The notes under the pieces are model-generated. The model was not told the DNA's origin. It did no database searches and saw only the letters and a program-made list of their open reading frames with translations. Shown here piece by piece: positions 1-8,128 of a stretch of 8,668 nt of DNA. The stretch is from contig CAYTPQ010000104.1 of the NCBI GenBank assembly GCA_964439835.1, forward strand, positions 1-8,668, in the 5' to 3' direction. Numbering within the stretch: position 1 is the stretch's first letter; every line of letters starts with the position of its first letter. A program made the translations under genes and the position numbers. The DNA comes from JAGNLM01 sp964439835 (GTDB taxonomy: Bacteria > Pseudomonadota > Gammaproteobacteria > JAABTG01).

Positions 1-164
1 CAGTCGCTCCAATCCCAACCGACGAAGTTGGCAAGTTAGTATCGATCAAACTCCTGAGCGTCGCCAAGGACGTCGACCTTTCGCAGATCAAGGTCGGTCA
101 GACCGTTCGTGCACGGTACATCGAGGGCTTCGCGGTCTCCGCCGCCGCTCCGGCGAAGAAGTAG
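1..164 (+). CDS. C-terminal end of an unidentified protein (5' truncated)
   Basis: The window opens inside a plus-strand reading frame. Codons run from position 3 to the TAG at 162-164, giving 53 residues. The visible tail includes VSIKLLSVAKDVDLSQIKVG, then QTVRARYIEGFAVSAAAPAKK. The pattern 'I-K-V-G-Q-x-V-x-A-x-Y-x-E-x-x-A-V-S' resembles the last beta strands of small beta-barrel proteins common in proteobacteria, where a 'VGDxVxVxYxEALAVSV' ending recurs. I know no experimentally defined function for them. The lysine/alanine tail is low complexity. The next plus-strand gene starts 109 bp downstream, past a stem-loop that could end this transcript. The coding nature is supported by reading quality and the intact frame; function is unknown because the N-terminus, which would show any signal peptide, is missing. 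Confidence 0.7.
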   Translation, partial: VAPIPTDEVGKLVSIKLLSVAKDVDLSQIKVGQTVRARYIEGFAVSAAAPAKK

Positions 165-200
165 GTCTCGCCCGTAGGCGCCGGCGGCAGGGAGAAACTC

Positions 201-251
201 GGGTCAGCCCTTTCGTTGGTAGCGGATGCTACAAACCGAAGGGCATGACCC
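201..251 (+). repeat. 51-nt stem-loop (long imperfect inverted repeat)
   Basis: Bases 201-206 (GGGTCA) pair perfectly with 246-251 (TGACCC). After a one-base bulge at 245, bases 207-223 (GCCCTTTCGTTGGTAGC) pair with 228-244 (GCTACAAACCGAAGGGC) around a GGAT loop at 224-227. Of 23 stem positions I count 20 Watson-Crick pairs, one G-U and two mismatches (214/237 and 218/233). The hairpin lies 36 nt after the upstream stop and ends 7 nt before the ribosome binding site of the next gene. No T-run follows, so it is not a textbook intrinsic terminator. It could be a REP-like element, a 3'-end stabiliser of the upstream mRNA, or a 5'-leader structure acting on the gene at 274. The structure is read directly; its role is open. 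Confidence 0.75.
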
Positions 252-273
252 CATGCGTGAGGAGGGGATCGGA

Positions 274-786
274 ATGGCCAGAGCTATAGGGTGCCTGCGC
301 GGCTCGCGCCTCGGTGTGTCGCTGCTGACAGGGTTGGCACTGTTCGCGATGAGCGGCTCCGTCGGTGCGCAGACCGCGACCGTTACGCCGACCAAGGGAC
401 AGTCGCCACAGCAAGTCGAAGCGGACAAGCAGCAATGCTACAGCGCCGCCGTGCAGAGCTCGGGCTATGACCCGGCCGCGAGCCAGGCGGCGCAGCCCGC
501 CGCCGGGGGGCGGGCACGGGGAGCGGCGACAGGCGCGGCGGCAGGGGCCGCTGCCGCCGAGGTGCGAGGTCGGCAGTACGAGGCCTACGACAAGGTCGAC
601 GACGACGTGAAGCAGGAGTACCGCCAGAACGATGCGAAGTCTGCGGCTGCCGCGGGTGCGGTGGTCGGTGGCAGCGCGCAACGCCGGGACCGTCGTCAGG
701 CCGCAGCCCAGACGTCCGCCGGCTCGCAGGCCTTTGACAGCGCCTATCGCTCCTGCCTGACAGCGCGCGGGTATGCCGTGCAGTAG
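274..786 (+). CDS. Exported glycine-zipper protein with paired cysteines
   Basis: A 170-residue protein of the loosely defined glycine-zipper group. The start is ATG 274, because GAGGAGGGG at 259-267 lies 6 nt upstream; in-frame ATGs at 226 and 253 lack such a site, and the first falls inside the stem-loop. Residues 1 to about 32 form a Sec signal peptide: basic start, hydrophobic core SLLTGLALFAMSG, and likely cleavage after SVGA or GAQ. Residues 78-95 and 122-134 are Gly/Ala-rich segments of the zipper type (GAATGAAAGAAAA, AAAAGAVVGG), separated by a charged stretch, residues 99-121. Two cysteines, C55 in CYSAAVQSSGY and C161 in CLTARGY, sit in similar Cys-to-Gly-Tyr settings near the two ends of the mature chain and could form a disulfide. 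It probably acts in the periplasm or outer membrane. No molecular function is established. It converges with the hydroxylase gene, 15 bp separating the stops. Confidence 0.85.
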   Translation: MARAIGCLRGSRLGVSLLTGLALFAMSGSVGAQTATVTPTKGQSPQQVEADKQQCYSAAVQSSGYDPAASQAAQPAAGGRARGAATGAAAGAAAAEVRGRQYEAYDKVDDDVKQEYRQNDAKSAAAAGAVVGGSAQRRDRRQAAAQTSAGSQAFDSAYRSCLTARGYAVQ

Positions 787-793
787 ATGGAGC

Positions 794-810
794 GGCCGTT
801 CTTACCGGCC
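794..810 (+). terminator. Weak hairpin between convergent genes
   Basis: GGCCG at 794-798 and CGGCC at 806-810 form a 5-bp stem with a 7-nt loop, followed by TTCTTC. It lies 8 nt after the stop of the glycine-zipper gene and overlaps the stop codon of the opposing hydroxylase gene. The stem is short and the T-run is broken, so it is at best a weak plus-strand terminator. The minus-strand reading has no T-run. Confidence 0.25.
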
Positions 811-1635
811 TTCTTCATCGTCGGCGCGCCGCCCTCCGGAGGTCGCGGCATCCTCCGGCGGCAAATTAAAGGTGTCGGCGCGGCGAACCGCGGCCTCGAA
901 GCGCTCTTCCCAGTCGGCGAGGTTGCGGCGGGCGTCCTTGACGTAGGCGGTCCACTGGATCGCCCGCAGGATCCCGCGGTTCGCCAGGCGGCCCGCCAGG
1001 CGCAGGGGCCGCTCGACGTCGATGAAGAGCACCACCCGCTGCTCGTCGGTGTCGTTCCAGACCTCGTGGTCGAAGGTGTCGTCGAAGACCAGGCAGCGGC
1101 CTTCCTCCCAGTGCCGGATCTCCTCCGCGACCCGGATCCGGCAGCGCTCCGTCCGTTCGGGAATGACCAGGCCCAGGTGCACCCGCACCAGCCCCTTGGT
1201 GACCCCCCGGTGGGCCGGGATGTGGTAGCCGGGGGCGAGGATCGAGAACCAGGCGTTCTGCAGCTGCGGGATCGACTCCAGCACCCGGGTGGTCTCCGGG
1301 CACTGCCGGCAATTGCGCTCGGCCTTGCGGCCGAAGCCGAAGAGGATGAAGGTCTTCCAGTCCTGGCCGCGCGAGATCCGGCTCTGATCGGGCGAGACCT
1401 GGTGGAACGAGGGGATGTGCTCGCGGGCCCGCAGCAGCCGGTCGACCTCCGCCCGGATGGGGCGCCACTGGGCCTCGAGCGTCGCGACGCAGGGGAGGGC
1501 GCCCGGGTCAAAGAACGGGTGGTCGCCGATCAACGACTGCCGAGCCAGAAACCGATCAACGGCCTGCAGGAGGTGCCGGCCGGTCTTCTTCACCACCCGG
1601 CGACGCGTGTCGCGAAGGGTCTGTAAGAGAGTCAT
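802..1635 (-). CDS. Aspartyl/asparaginyl beta-hydroxylase family dioxygenase
   Basis: A 277-residue Fe(II)/2-oxoglutarate oxygenase of the Asp/Asn beta-hydroxylase family (AspH/LpxO fold, double-stranded beta helix). Key motifs are H142 in HRGVTKGLVRVHLGLVIPE and H190 in FDDTFDHEVWND, the expected pair of iron-binding histidines. R200, in RVVLFIDVERPL, is placed to bind the 2-oxoglutarate carboxylate, and RVHLG at 151-155 is the usual strand between them. No carboxylate iron ligand is seen, as is normal for this family. The segment WEEGRCLVFDDTFDHEVW closely matches what I remember of the vertebrate ASPH catalytic domain. An NCRQCPET motif places C109 and C112 close together. There is no signal peptide or membrane anchor, so it is probably cytoplasmic. 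Relatives hydroxylate peptide Asp/Asn residues, non-ribosomal peptide precursors or lipid A (LpxO), so the substrate cannot be assigned. Start: ATG 1633-1635, with GAAGGGTGGA just upstream on the minus strand. Confidence 0.93.
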   Translation of the reverse strand: MTLLQTLRDTRRRVVKKTGRHLLQAVDRFLARQSLIGDHPFFDPGALPCVATLEAQWRPIRAEVDRLLRAREHIPSFHQVSPDQSRISRGQDWKTFILFGFGRKAERNCRQCPETTRVLESIPQLQNAWFSILAPGYHIPAHRGVTKGLVRVHLGLVIPERTERCRIRVAEEIRHWEEGRCLVFDDTFDHEVWNDTDEQRVVLFIDVERPLRLAGRLANRGILRAIQWTAYVKDARRNLADWEERFEAAVRRADTFNLPPEDAATSGGRRADDEEGR

Positions 1636-1732
1636 GAAAATCCACCCTTCGAGAGCCGAAGTCGCACCGCCGAAAGCCCAGCCCGATTCCTGGGACGCTC
1701 AGCGGGATCCGCGCGGCGTGCGCCGAATGAGC

Positions 1733-1751
1733 CACTACAGGAACCGTAGTG
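1733..1751. promoter_or_regulatory. Perfect 6-bp inverted repeat beside a Shine-Dalgarno
   Basis: CACTAC at 1733-1738 and GTAGTG at 1746-1751 form a perfect hyphenated palindrome with a 7-nt spacer (AGGAACC). It lies in the 128-bp stretch between the start of the hydroxylase gene (minus) and the small ORF at 1764 (plus), and its right arm runs into the AAGGAGG ribosome binding site. It could be an operator for a dimeric repressor, or an RNA hairpin next to the ribosome site. I found no convincing -35/-10 pair in this gap. Confidence 0.35.
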
Positions 1752-1763
1752 AAGGAGGGACAC

Positions 1764-1853
1764 GTGCACGCGAAGATGCTGGTCACGGCGGCCGTTCTAG
1801 CCGCAAGCGCCAGGAACCGGGTCCGACGAGTCGGGTGGAGACGTCCCCGCTAA
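1764..1853 (+). CDS. 29-codon signal-peptide-like ORF, possible gene remnant
   Basis: A GTG start at 1764 follows AAGGAGG at 1752-1758 with 5-nt spacing, the best Shine-Dalgarno match in the window. The product reads MHAKMLVTAAVLAASA, then RNRVRRVGWRRPR and TAA at 1851-1853. The first 16 residues look like a Sec signal peptide: a short basic start, a hydrophobic core and an ASA cleavage-type end. The tail is arginine-rich and unlike a mature exported domain. A one-base slip near 1812 would continue as GTGSDESGGDVPAKR, which looks more like a lipoprotein linker, but that frame soon runs antisense to the neighbouring lipoprotein gene. It may be a small exported peptide, a leader peptide, or the stump of a secreted-protein gene lost to frameshift or rearrangement. 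I do not recognise a family. The ORF stops 7 bp before the convergent gene's stop. Confidence 0.35.
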   Translation: MHAKMLVTAAVLAASARNRVRRVGWRRPR

Positions 1854-1860
1854 AAGGTCC

Positions 1861-2133
1861 TCAGCGGCTCGTCGCGCCCGCCTGGTAGCCCGACTGGTAC
1901 GCGCGCTGCTCCTTCTTCTTCTGCTGGTCGTACACATAGCCACCGGCGGCGCCGACGGCGGTGCCGATGAGGGCGCCCTTGCCCGCGTTCCCGCTGAAGG
2001 CGCCAATCGCCGCGCCGCCCGCCGCGCCGATGCCGGCTCCGGAGAGGGTGCGCTGCTGGGTGTCGGTCATCCCCGCGCACCCGGAGAGCGCGAGGGCGGC
2101 CGTGAGAACGATGGGCAAGCTCGGAATGCGCAT
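1861..2133 (-). CDS. Small glycine-zipper lipoprotein (OsmB/YMGG-like)
   Basis: A 90-residue predicted outer-membrane lipoprotein. The start is ATG 2131-2133, preceded on the minus strand by TGAGGA 7 nt away; a longer in-frame start at 2193 would bury the signal peptide and was not used. MRIPSLPIVLTAALALSGCA is a lipoprotein signal with lipobox L16-S17-G18-C19. Alanine at +2 predicts Lol sorting to the outer membrane under the E. coli rule. Residues 31-66 are a glycine zipper, two G/A-x-x-x-G hairpins (SGAGIGAAGGAAIG and GKGALIGTAVGAAGG), followed by a lysine- and glutamine-rich tail (YDQQKKKEQRAYQSGYQAG). Relatives include E. coli OsmB and YMGG-type zipper proteins, small envelope proteins often induced by stress; their exact function is poorly defined. 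It is the last gene of the minus-strand run, 69 bp after the Rap1a-like gene. Confidence 0.9.
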   Translation of the reverse strand: MRIPSLPIVLTAALALSGCAGMTDTQQRTLSGAGIGAAGGAAIGAFSGNAGKGALIGTAVGAAGGYVYDQQKKKEQRAYQSGYQAGATSR

Positions 2134-2202
2134 GTCTGTATCCTCAAGTGGAGAGAGTTGATCGTGTCCGTCCCAAGGGGACTCTCGTAGCAAGCGGCGG
2201 CC

Positions 2203-2604
2203 TCACTTGGACTTCTTGGCCGTCGCTGGCGCACACGGCCAGTTCTCCACCGCGAAGCGCACCAGAGCGTCGATGGCCGGCTCGCTCATGTACTGTGGGT
2301 TGGCCTTGCTCCAGGCCACGTACCGCTCTCCGGCCTCGGCGCGGGTGGGGCCGGGGGCGGGAACGCAGTAGAGCGGCCGGTCCTTGGGCGTCGGCTTCAG
2401 GGCGGCATGGAGGTCATAGGCCCCCCGCAGGTAGCCATAGCAGAAGCTGCGGGCCGCCTCCGCCATCGCCTCGCCCTCGGGCACGGCGCAGAGGTCTGCC
2501 AAGTCCTGGCCGTTACGGAGCTGGAAGCTCTCTGGGGTCGCGGCCTGGGCGGCTAGCGGAAGGGTCGTCAGGGCCATGATCCCTGCCAGCATCGTCTTAC
2601 GCAT
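2203..2604 (-). CDS. Rap1a/Tai-family exported protein
   Basis: A 133-residue secreted protein. Residues 1-21 are a Sec signal peptide (MRKTMLAGIMALTTLPLAAQ, cleavage near AQA). The mature part has four cysteines, C39, C55, C80 and C124, enough for two disulfides. The arrangement FCYGYLRGAYD (54-64), a YCVP turn (79-82), a V-x-W-x-x-x-N-P helix (96-103) and an ENWPC end (120-124) matches the Rap1a/Tai domain, named after Serratia proteins that neutralise type VI secretion amidase effectors in the periplasm. No effector or secretion gene lies nearby, and the family is widespread outside such loci, so an immunity role should not be assumed. Start: ATG 2602-2604 with AAGGAG 6 nt upstream. It lies 54 bp after phosphoketolase on the same strand, so it could share its transcript, though a functional link is not obvious. 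Confidence 0.82.
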   Translation of the reverse strand: MRKTMLAGIMALTTLPLAAQAATPESFQLRNGQDLADLCAVPEGEAMAEAARSFCYGYLRGAYDLHAALKPTPKDRPLYCVPAPGPTRAEAGERYVAWSKANPQYMSEPAIDALVRFAVENWPCAPATAKKSK

Positions 2605-2658
2605 GAAGGTCTCCTTAGGTCAAAGCTCGCTCATGCTCTCATAGGCAAGGGGGTTCAG

Positions 2659-5061
2659 CTAGTACGGCCAGCGCCAGCCCGCGTGCTCGGGCATGTCGGT
2701 GCCGTGCTCGTGGGCGTAGTTGCGGGCCTGGATCTGCAGGTTGCGGAACCGCTCCTTGGCGTGCGCGCCGGCCACGTGCAGCTTGGGCACCCGGTCAATG
2801 ACGTCGATCGCCAGGCTGAAGCGGTCGATCTGGTTGTTGATGGCGAGCTCCAGCGGCGTGTTGATGTTGCCCTTCTCCTTGTAGCCCCGCACGTGCAGGT
2901 TCGGGTGATTGGTGCGCCGGTAGGCGAGTCGGTGGATCAGCCAGGGGTAGCCGTGGAAGTTGAAGATGATCGGCCGGTCCACGGTGAACAGGCTGTCGAA
3001 GTCCCGGTCGGAGAGCCCGTGCGGGTGCTCGCCCGGGGGCTGCAGCTTGAAGAGGTCGATGACGTTGACGAAGCGGATCTTGAGGTCCGGGAACTCGGCC
3101 CGCAGCATCGCGGTGGCGGCCAGCGCCTCCAGGGTCGGGATGTCGCCCGCGCTCGCCATCACCACGTCGGGCTCTGCCCCCTCGTCGTTGCTCGCCCGGT
3201 GCCAGATCCCGATGCCCTTGGCGCAGTGCACGATGGCCTCGTCCATCGGCAGGTACTGCAGGTGCGCCTGCTTGTCGCAGACGATCACGTTGACGTAGTT
3301 CTCGCTGCGCAGGCAGTGATCGGCGACGCACAGCAGGCTGTTCACGTCGGGCGGCAGGTAGATGCGGGTGACCTTGCCGCTCTTGTTCACTACCACGTCG
3401 AGGAACCCCGGGTCCTGGTGGGTGAAGCCGTTGTGGTCCTGACGCCAGACGGTGGAGGTGATCAGCAGGTTCAGCGAGGCGATCTCCTCGCGCCAGGAGA
3501 GCTGGTTGCAGATGTCCAGCCACTTGGCGTGCTGATTGAACATCGAGTCGATGACGTGGGCGAAGGCCTCGTAGGTCGAGAAGAAGCCGTGGCGCCCGCT
3601 CAGCAGGTAGCCCTCCAGCATGCCCTCCAGGGTGTGCTCGCTGAGCATCTCCACGACGCGTCCGTCGGTCGCGAGCTCGGATCCGTCCGCGTCCTCGGGT
3701 AGAAGGTCGGCGAGCCAGAGCTTCTTGCTCACCTCGTAGATCGCGCCGAGGCGGTTGGAGGTGTTCTCGTCCGGCCCGAAGACCCGGAAGTTGCTCATGT
3801 TGGCGCGCATCACGTCGCGCAGCATGGCGCCCAGCGGCCGGGTGTTCTCGTAGCGCTCGGTGCCCGGTTTCTCGACGGGGATCGCGTAGTCGCGGAAGTC
3901 GGGTAGCCGCAGGGCGCGCTTCAGCACCCCGCCGTTCGCGTGCGGGTTGGCGCCCATGCGCCGCGGCCCGGTGGGGGCGAAGCGGCGGAGCTCCTCGACC
4001 GGGGCGCCGCTCGCCTCGAAGAGCTCCTCCGGGCGGTAGCTCTTCAGCCACTGCTCCAGCAGCTTCAGGCGCTGCGGGTTGCTTTTGACATCCGCCACTG
4101 GAACCTGGTGGGCGCGCCAGAACCCCTCGACCTTGTGGCCGTCGACCTCGGCCGGGGCGGTCCAGCCCTTGGGGCTCCGCAGCACGATCATCGGCCAGCG
4201 CGGGCGGTGGGCGACGCCGGTTGCGCGCGCCTTCGCCTGCTCGGCGCGGATCGTGTCCACGCACTCCTCGAGCACCGCCGCCATCCGCTGGTGCATCACC
4301 TCGGGCTCCGAGCCTTCGACGAAGTGCGGGGTCCAACCGTAGCCGCGGAACAGGGCGTCCAGCTCCTCGTGGCTGACGCGGGCGAGGAGGGTCGGGTTGT
4401 TGATCTTGTAGCCGTTCAGGTTCAGCACCGGCAGCACCGCCCCGTCCCGGACCGGGTTCAGAAACTTGCTGATGTGCCAGGAGGTGGCGAGCGGACCGGT
4501 CTCGGCCTCGCCGTCGCCCACCACCGCGGCCACGATCAGGTCCGGGTTGTCAAAGGCCGCCCCGCAGGCGTGGGAGAGGACGTAGCCGAGCTCCCCGCCC
4601 TCGTGGATCGACCCCGGTGTCTCGGGAGTGCAGTGGCTGCCGATCCCGCCGGGGAACGAGAACTCCTGGAAGAAGAGCTTCAGCCCCTCCTCGTCCCAGC
4701 CCTTCTCCGGGTAGACCTCGCCGTAGGTCCCCTCGAGCCAGACGGGTGCCAGCACGCCCGGCGCCCCGTGCCCCGGCCCGGCCATGAAGACCACGTCCAG
4801 GTCGTGCTTGCGGATGAGCCGATTCAGGTGGGTGTAGACGAAGGAGAGCCCCGGGCTCGCGCCCCAGTGCCCGAGCAGCCGGCTCTTGATGTGCGCGGGC
4901 TCGAGCGGGCGGCGCAGAAGGGGGTTGTCCTGCAGGTAGATCATGCCGAGGGCGAGGTAGTTGCACGCCCGCCAGAAGGCGTGGGTCTGGCGCAGCTCCT
5001 CGGCGCTCAGCGGACCTTCCACGGTGGCGGCCTCCAGGGTATCTCGCTGGCTCTTCGCCAT
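2659..5061 (-). CDS. xfp: Phosphoketolase (xylulose-5-P / fructose-6-P)
   Basis: An 800-residue thiamine-diphosphate enzyme, full length for the family. It cleaves D-xylulose 5-phosphate, and often D-fructose 6-phosphate, with inorganic phosphate, giving acetyl phosphate plus glyceraldehyde 3-phosphate or erythrose 4-phosphate; it is cytosolic. Visible motifs: H64 in GHWGASPG; H98 in GPGHGAPGVLAPVWLEGTYG; GGIGSH (138-143); the ThDP/metal site GDGEAETGPLATSW (182-195) with NLNGYKINNP (214-223). In the second half come VFGPDEN (427-433), EHTLEGMLEG with E479 as the likely cofactor-activating glutamate, and HNGFTHQDPGF (543-553). The C-terminal domain (FHGYPWLIH, GYKEKGNINTP) is intact, with no lesion. 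WHISKF (195-200) stands where WHSNKF is more usual, a mild variation. Start: ATG 5059-5061; the upstream ribosome site is weak. Glycogen phosphorylase lies upstream on the same strand, across a 152-bp gap holding an inverted-repeat element. Whether it prefers xylulose or fructose phosphate cannot be read from sequence. Confidence 0.97.
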   Translation of the reverse strand: MAKSQRDTLEAATVEGPLSAEELRQTHAFWRACNYLALGMIYLQDNPLLRRPLEPAHIKSRLLGHWGASPGLSFVYTHLNRLIRKHDLDVVFMAGPGHGAPGVLAPVWLEGTYGEVYPEKGWDEEGLKLFFQEFSFPGGIGSHCTPETPGSIHEGGELGYVLSHACGAAFDNPDLIVAAVVGDGEAETGPLATSWHISKFLNPVRDGAVLPVLNLNGYKINNPTLLARVSHEELDALFRGYGWTPHFVEGSEPEVMHQRMAAVLEECVDTIRAEQAKARATGVAHRPRWPMIVLRSPKGWTAPAEVDGHKVEGFWRAHQVPVADVKSNPQRLKLLEQWLKSYRPEELFEASGAPVEELRRFAPTGPRRMGANPHANGGVLKRALRLPDFRDYAIPVEKPGTERYENTRPLGAMLRDVMRANMSNFRVFGPDENTSNRLGAIYEVSKKLWLADLLPEDADGSELATDGRVVEMLSEHTLEGMLEGYLLSGRHGFFSTYEAFAHVIDSMFNQHAKWLDICNQLSWREEIASLNLLITSTVWRQDHNGFTHQDPGFLDVVVNKSGKVTRIYLPPDVNSLLCVADHCLRSENYVNVIVCDKQAHLQYLPMDEAIVHCAKGIGIWHRASNDEGAEPDVVMASAGDIPTLEALAATAMLRAEFPDLKIRFVNVIDLFKLQPPGEHPHGLSDRDFDSLFTVDRPIIFNFHGYPWLIHRLAYRRTNHPNLHVRGYKEKGNINTPLELAINNQIDRFSLAIDVIDRVPKLHVAGAHAKERFRNLQIQARNYAHEHGTDMPEHAGWRWPY

Positions 5062-5100
5062 GGTCGACTCAATTCTGCGGTTCGAGCCGGCAGAACGCCT

Positions 5101-5199
5101 ACCGCAGAGACGCAGAGGCGCAGAGCTGTAAAGGTTATCTGCGGGGCGTTACGTCTTCATGATCCATCGGCACTCTCTGCATCTCCGCGCCTCTGCGGT
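5101..5199. repeat. 99-bp GCAGAG-rich inverted-repeat element
   Basis: The left arm, 5101-5125, begins ACCGCAGAG and continues with GCAGAG units. The right arm, 5175-5199, is its inverted copy, ending CTCTGCGGT. The outer 9 bp match perfectly and about 21 of 25 positions match overall, with 49 nt between the arms. From memory, this 'ACCGCAGAG-n-CGC-n-GAG' text recurs as a dispersed intergenic repeat in many bacterial genomes and gives rise to spurious translated ORFs. No transposase is attached, so it would be a REP/MITE-like passenger. It fills most of the gap between glycogen phosphorylase and phosphoketolase and in RNA could fold as a hairpin between the two coding regions. Confidence 0.75.
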
Positions 5200-5213
5200 G
5201 AAGAATCTCTCGA

Positions 5214-7718
<2,505 letters not shown>

Positions 7719-8128
7719 GCTGGCATGTTCCTGCGAGGGCTGTCCGGTACCGCCCGCCAGGGCGAGCGAGCGCCCGGTTTGCGGTGTCCGGCGGGGCGCA
7801 CGGGGGACCTGGAGCCCACCATCCGCGCTCGCCGGATAGGGCCGGGGCCCCGGGCGACACGTCAAAGCATAGCACTCGGATTTCGACTGTCCGGAGCATG
7901 GCCGGGCGGGTTCCCCCCGGTGCCCGGCCGACGCCGCTTCCTCGCGGCGCGGGGCCCTACGCGCGGTGGCCTTTTGCGGTGTGTTCCGGCATCCTCTCCG
8001 CCGCCGATTCCCGTATCCAGCGGGATTGCCTGCTGGATTCCGACTTGGCCTCTTGTTGTGTACCGTGCGCGGTGCCGGAAGGGGTTCGATGACACCGGAC
8101 TACGCCGCATCGATCGAGGGACAGTGAC
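7719..8128. promoter_or_regulatory. Divergent control region between glgP and the efflux gene
   Basis: These 410 bp separate two divergent genes, so promoters for both should lie here. I see no supported gene: the overlapping open frames are short, R/G/P-rich and lack ribosome sites or family motifs. On the minus strand, TTGACG (complement of 7860-7865) lies 18 bp from a poor -10 candidate (complement of 7836-7841) and is a weak guess for the glgP promoter. The stretch around 7860-7890 is visibly less GC-rich than its surroundings, as promoters often are. On the plus side, GAGGG at 8116-8120 is the ribosome site of the efflux adaptor gene. A palindrome at 8015-8038 is listed separately. Confidence 0.5.
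8015..8038. promoter_or_regulatory. Candidate operator palindrome upstream of the efflux gene
   Basis: ATCCAGC at 8015-8021 and GCTGGAT at 8032-8038 are perfect 7-bp inverted arms with a 10-nt spacer, about 90 bp before the adaptor start codon. An overlapping pair, TCCCG (8009-8013) and CGGGA (8021-8025), adds further symmetry. Spacing and position fit the operator of a dimeric regulator such as the TetR-family repressors that commonly control RND pumps, but no regulator gene lies within the window. It may equally be a chance hairpin in GC-rich DNA. Confidence 0.3.

Noticed and set aside
787..1626. A 279-codon plus-strand frame antisense to the hydroxylase
   Set aside because: The minus strand carries every catalytic residue of the hydroxylase; the plus frame has no motif or ribosome site of its own.
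1847..1867. CCGCT / AGCGG hairpin at the end of the lipoprotein gene as a terminator
   Set aside because: The stem is only 5 bp with an 11-nt loop and no T-run in either direction.
2134..2193. A longer start for the glycine-zipper lipoprotein at 2193
   Set aside because: It would place 20 polar residues ahead of a complete lipoprotein signal peptide; ATG 2133 has its own TGAGGA site.
2683..3702. A 339-codon plus-strand frame antisense to the xfp C-terminal half
   Set aside because: It is the same GC-driven shadow effect; the composition is repetitive V/D/E/R/H and no family is recognisable.
7719..7865. A longer N-terminus for glycogen phosphorylase from ATG 7865
   Set aside because: The extra 49 residues are low complexity and unlike the family, while ATG 7718 has an AGGAA site at suitable spacing and gives the usual length.
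7984..8080. TTCCGGCA at 7984-7991 and TGCCGGAA at 8073-8080 as inverted arms
   Set aside because: Eight matching bases 81 nt apart in GC-rich DNA are expected by chance and have no supporting context.
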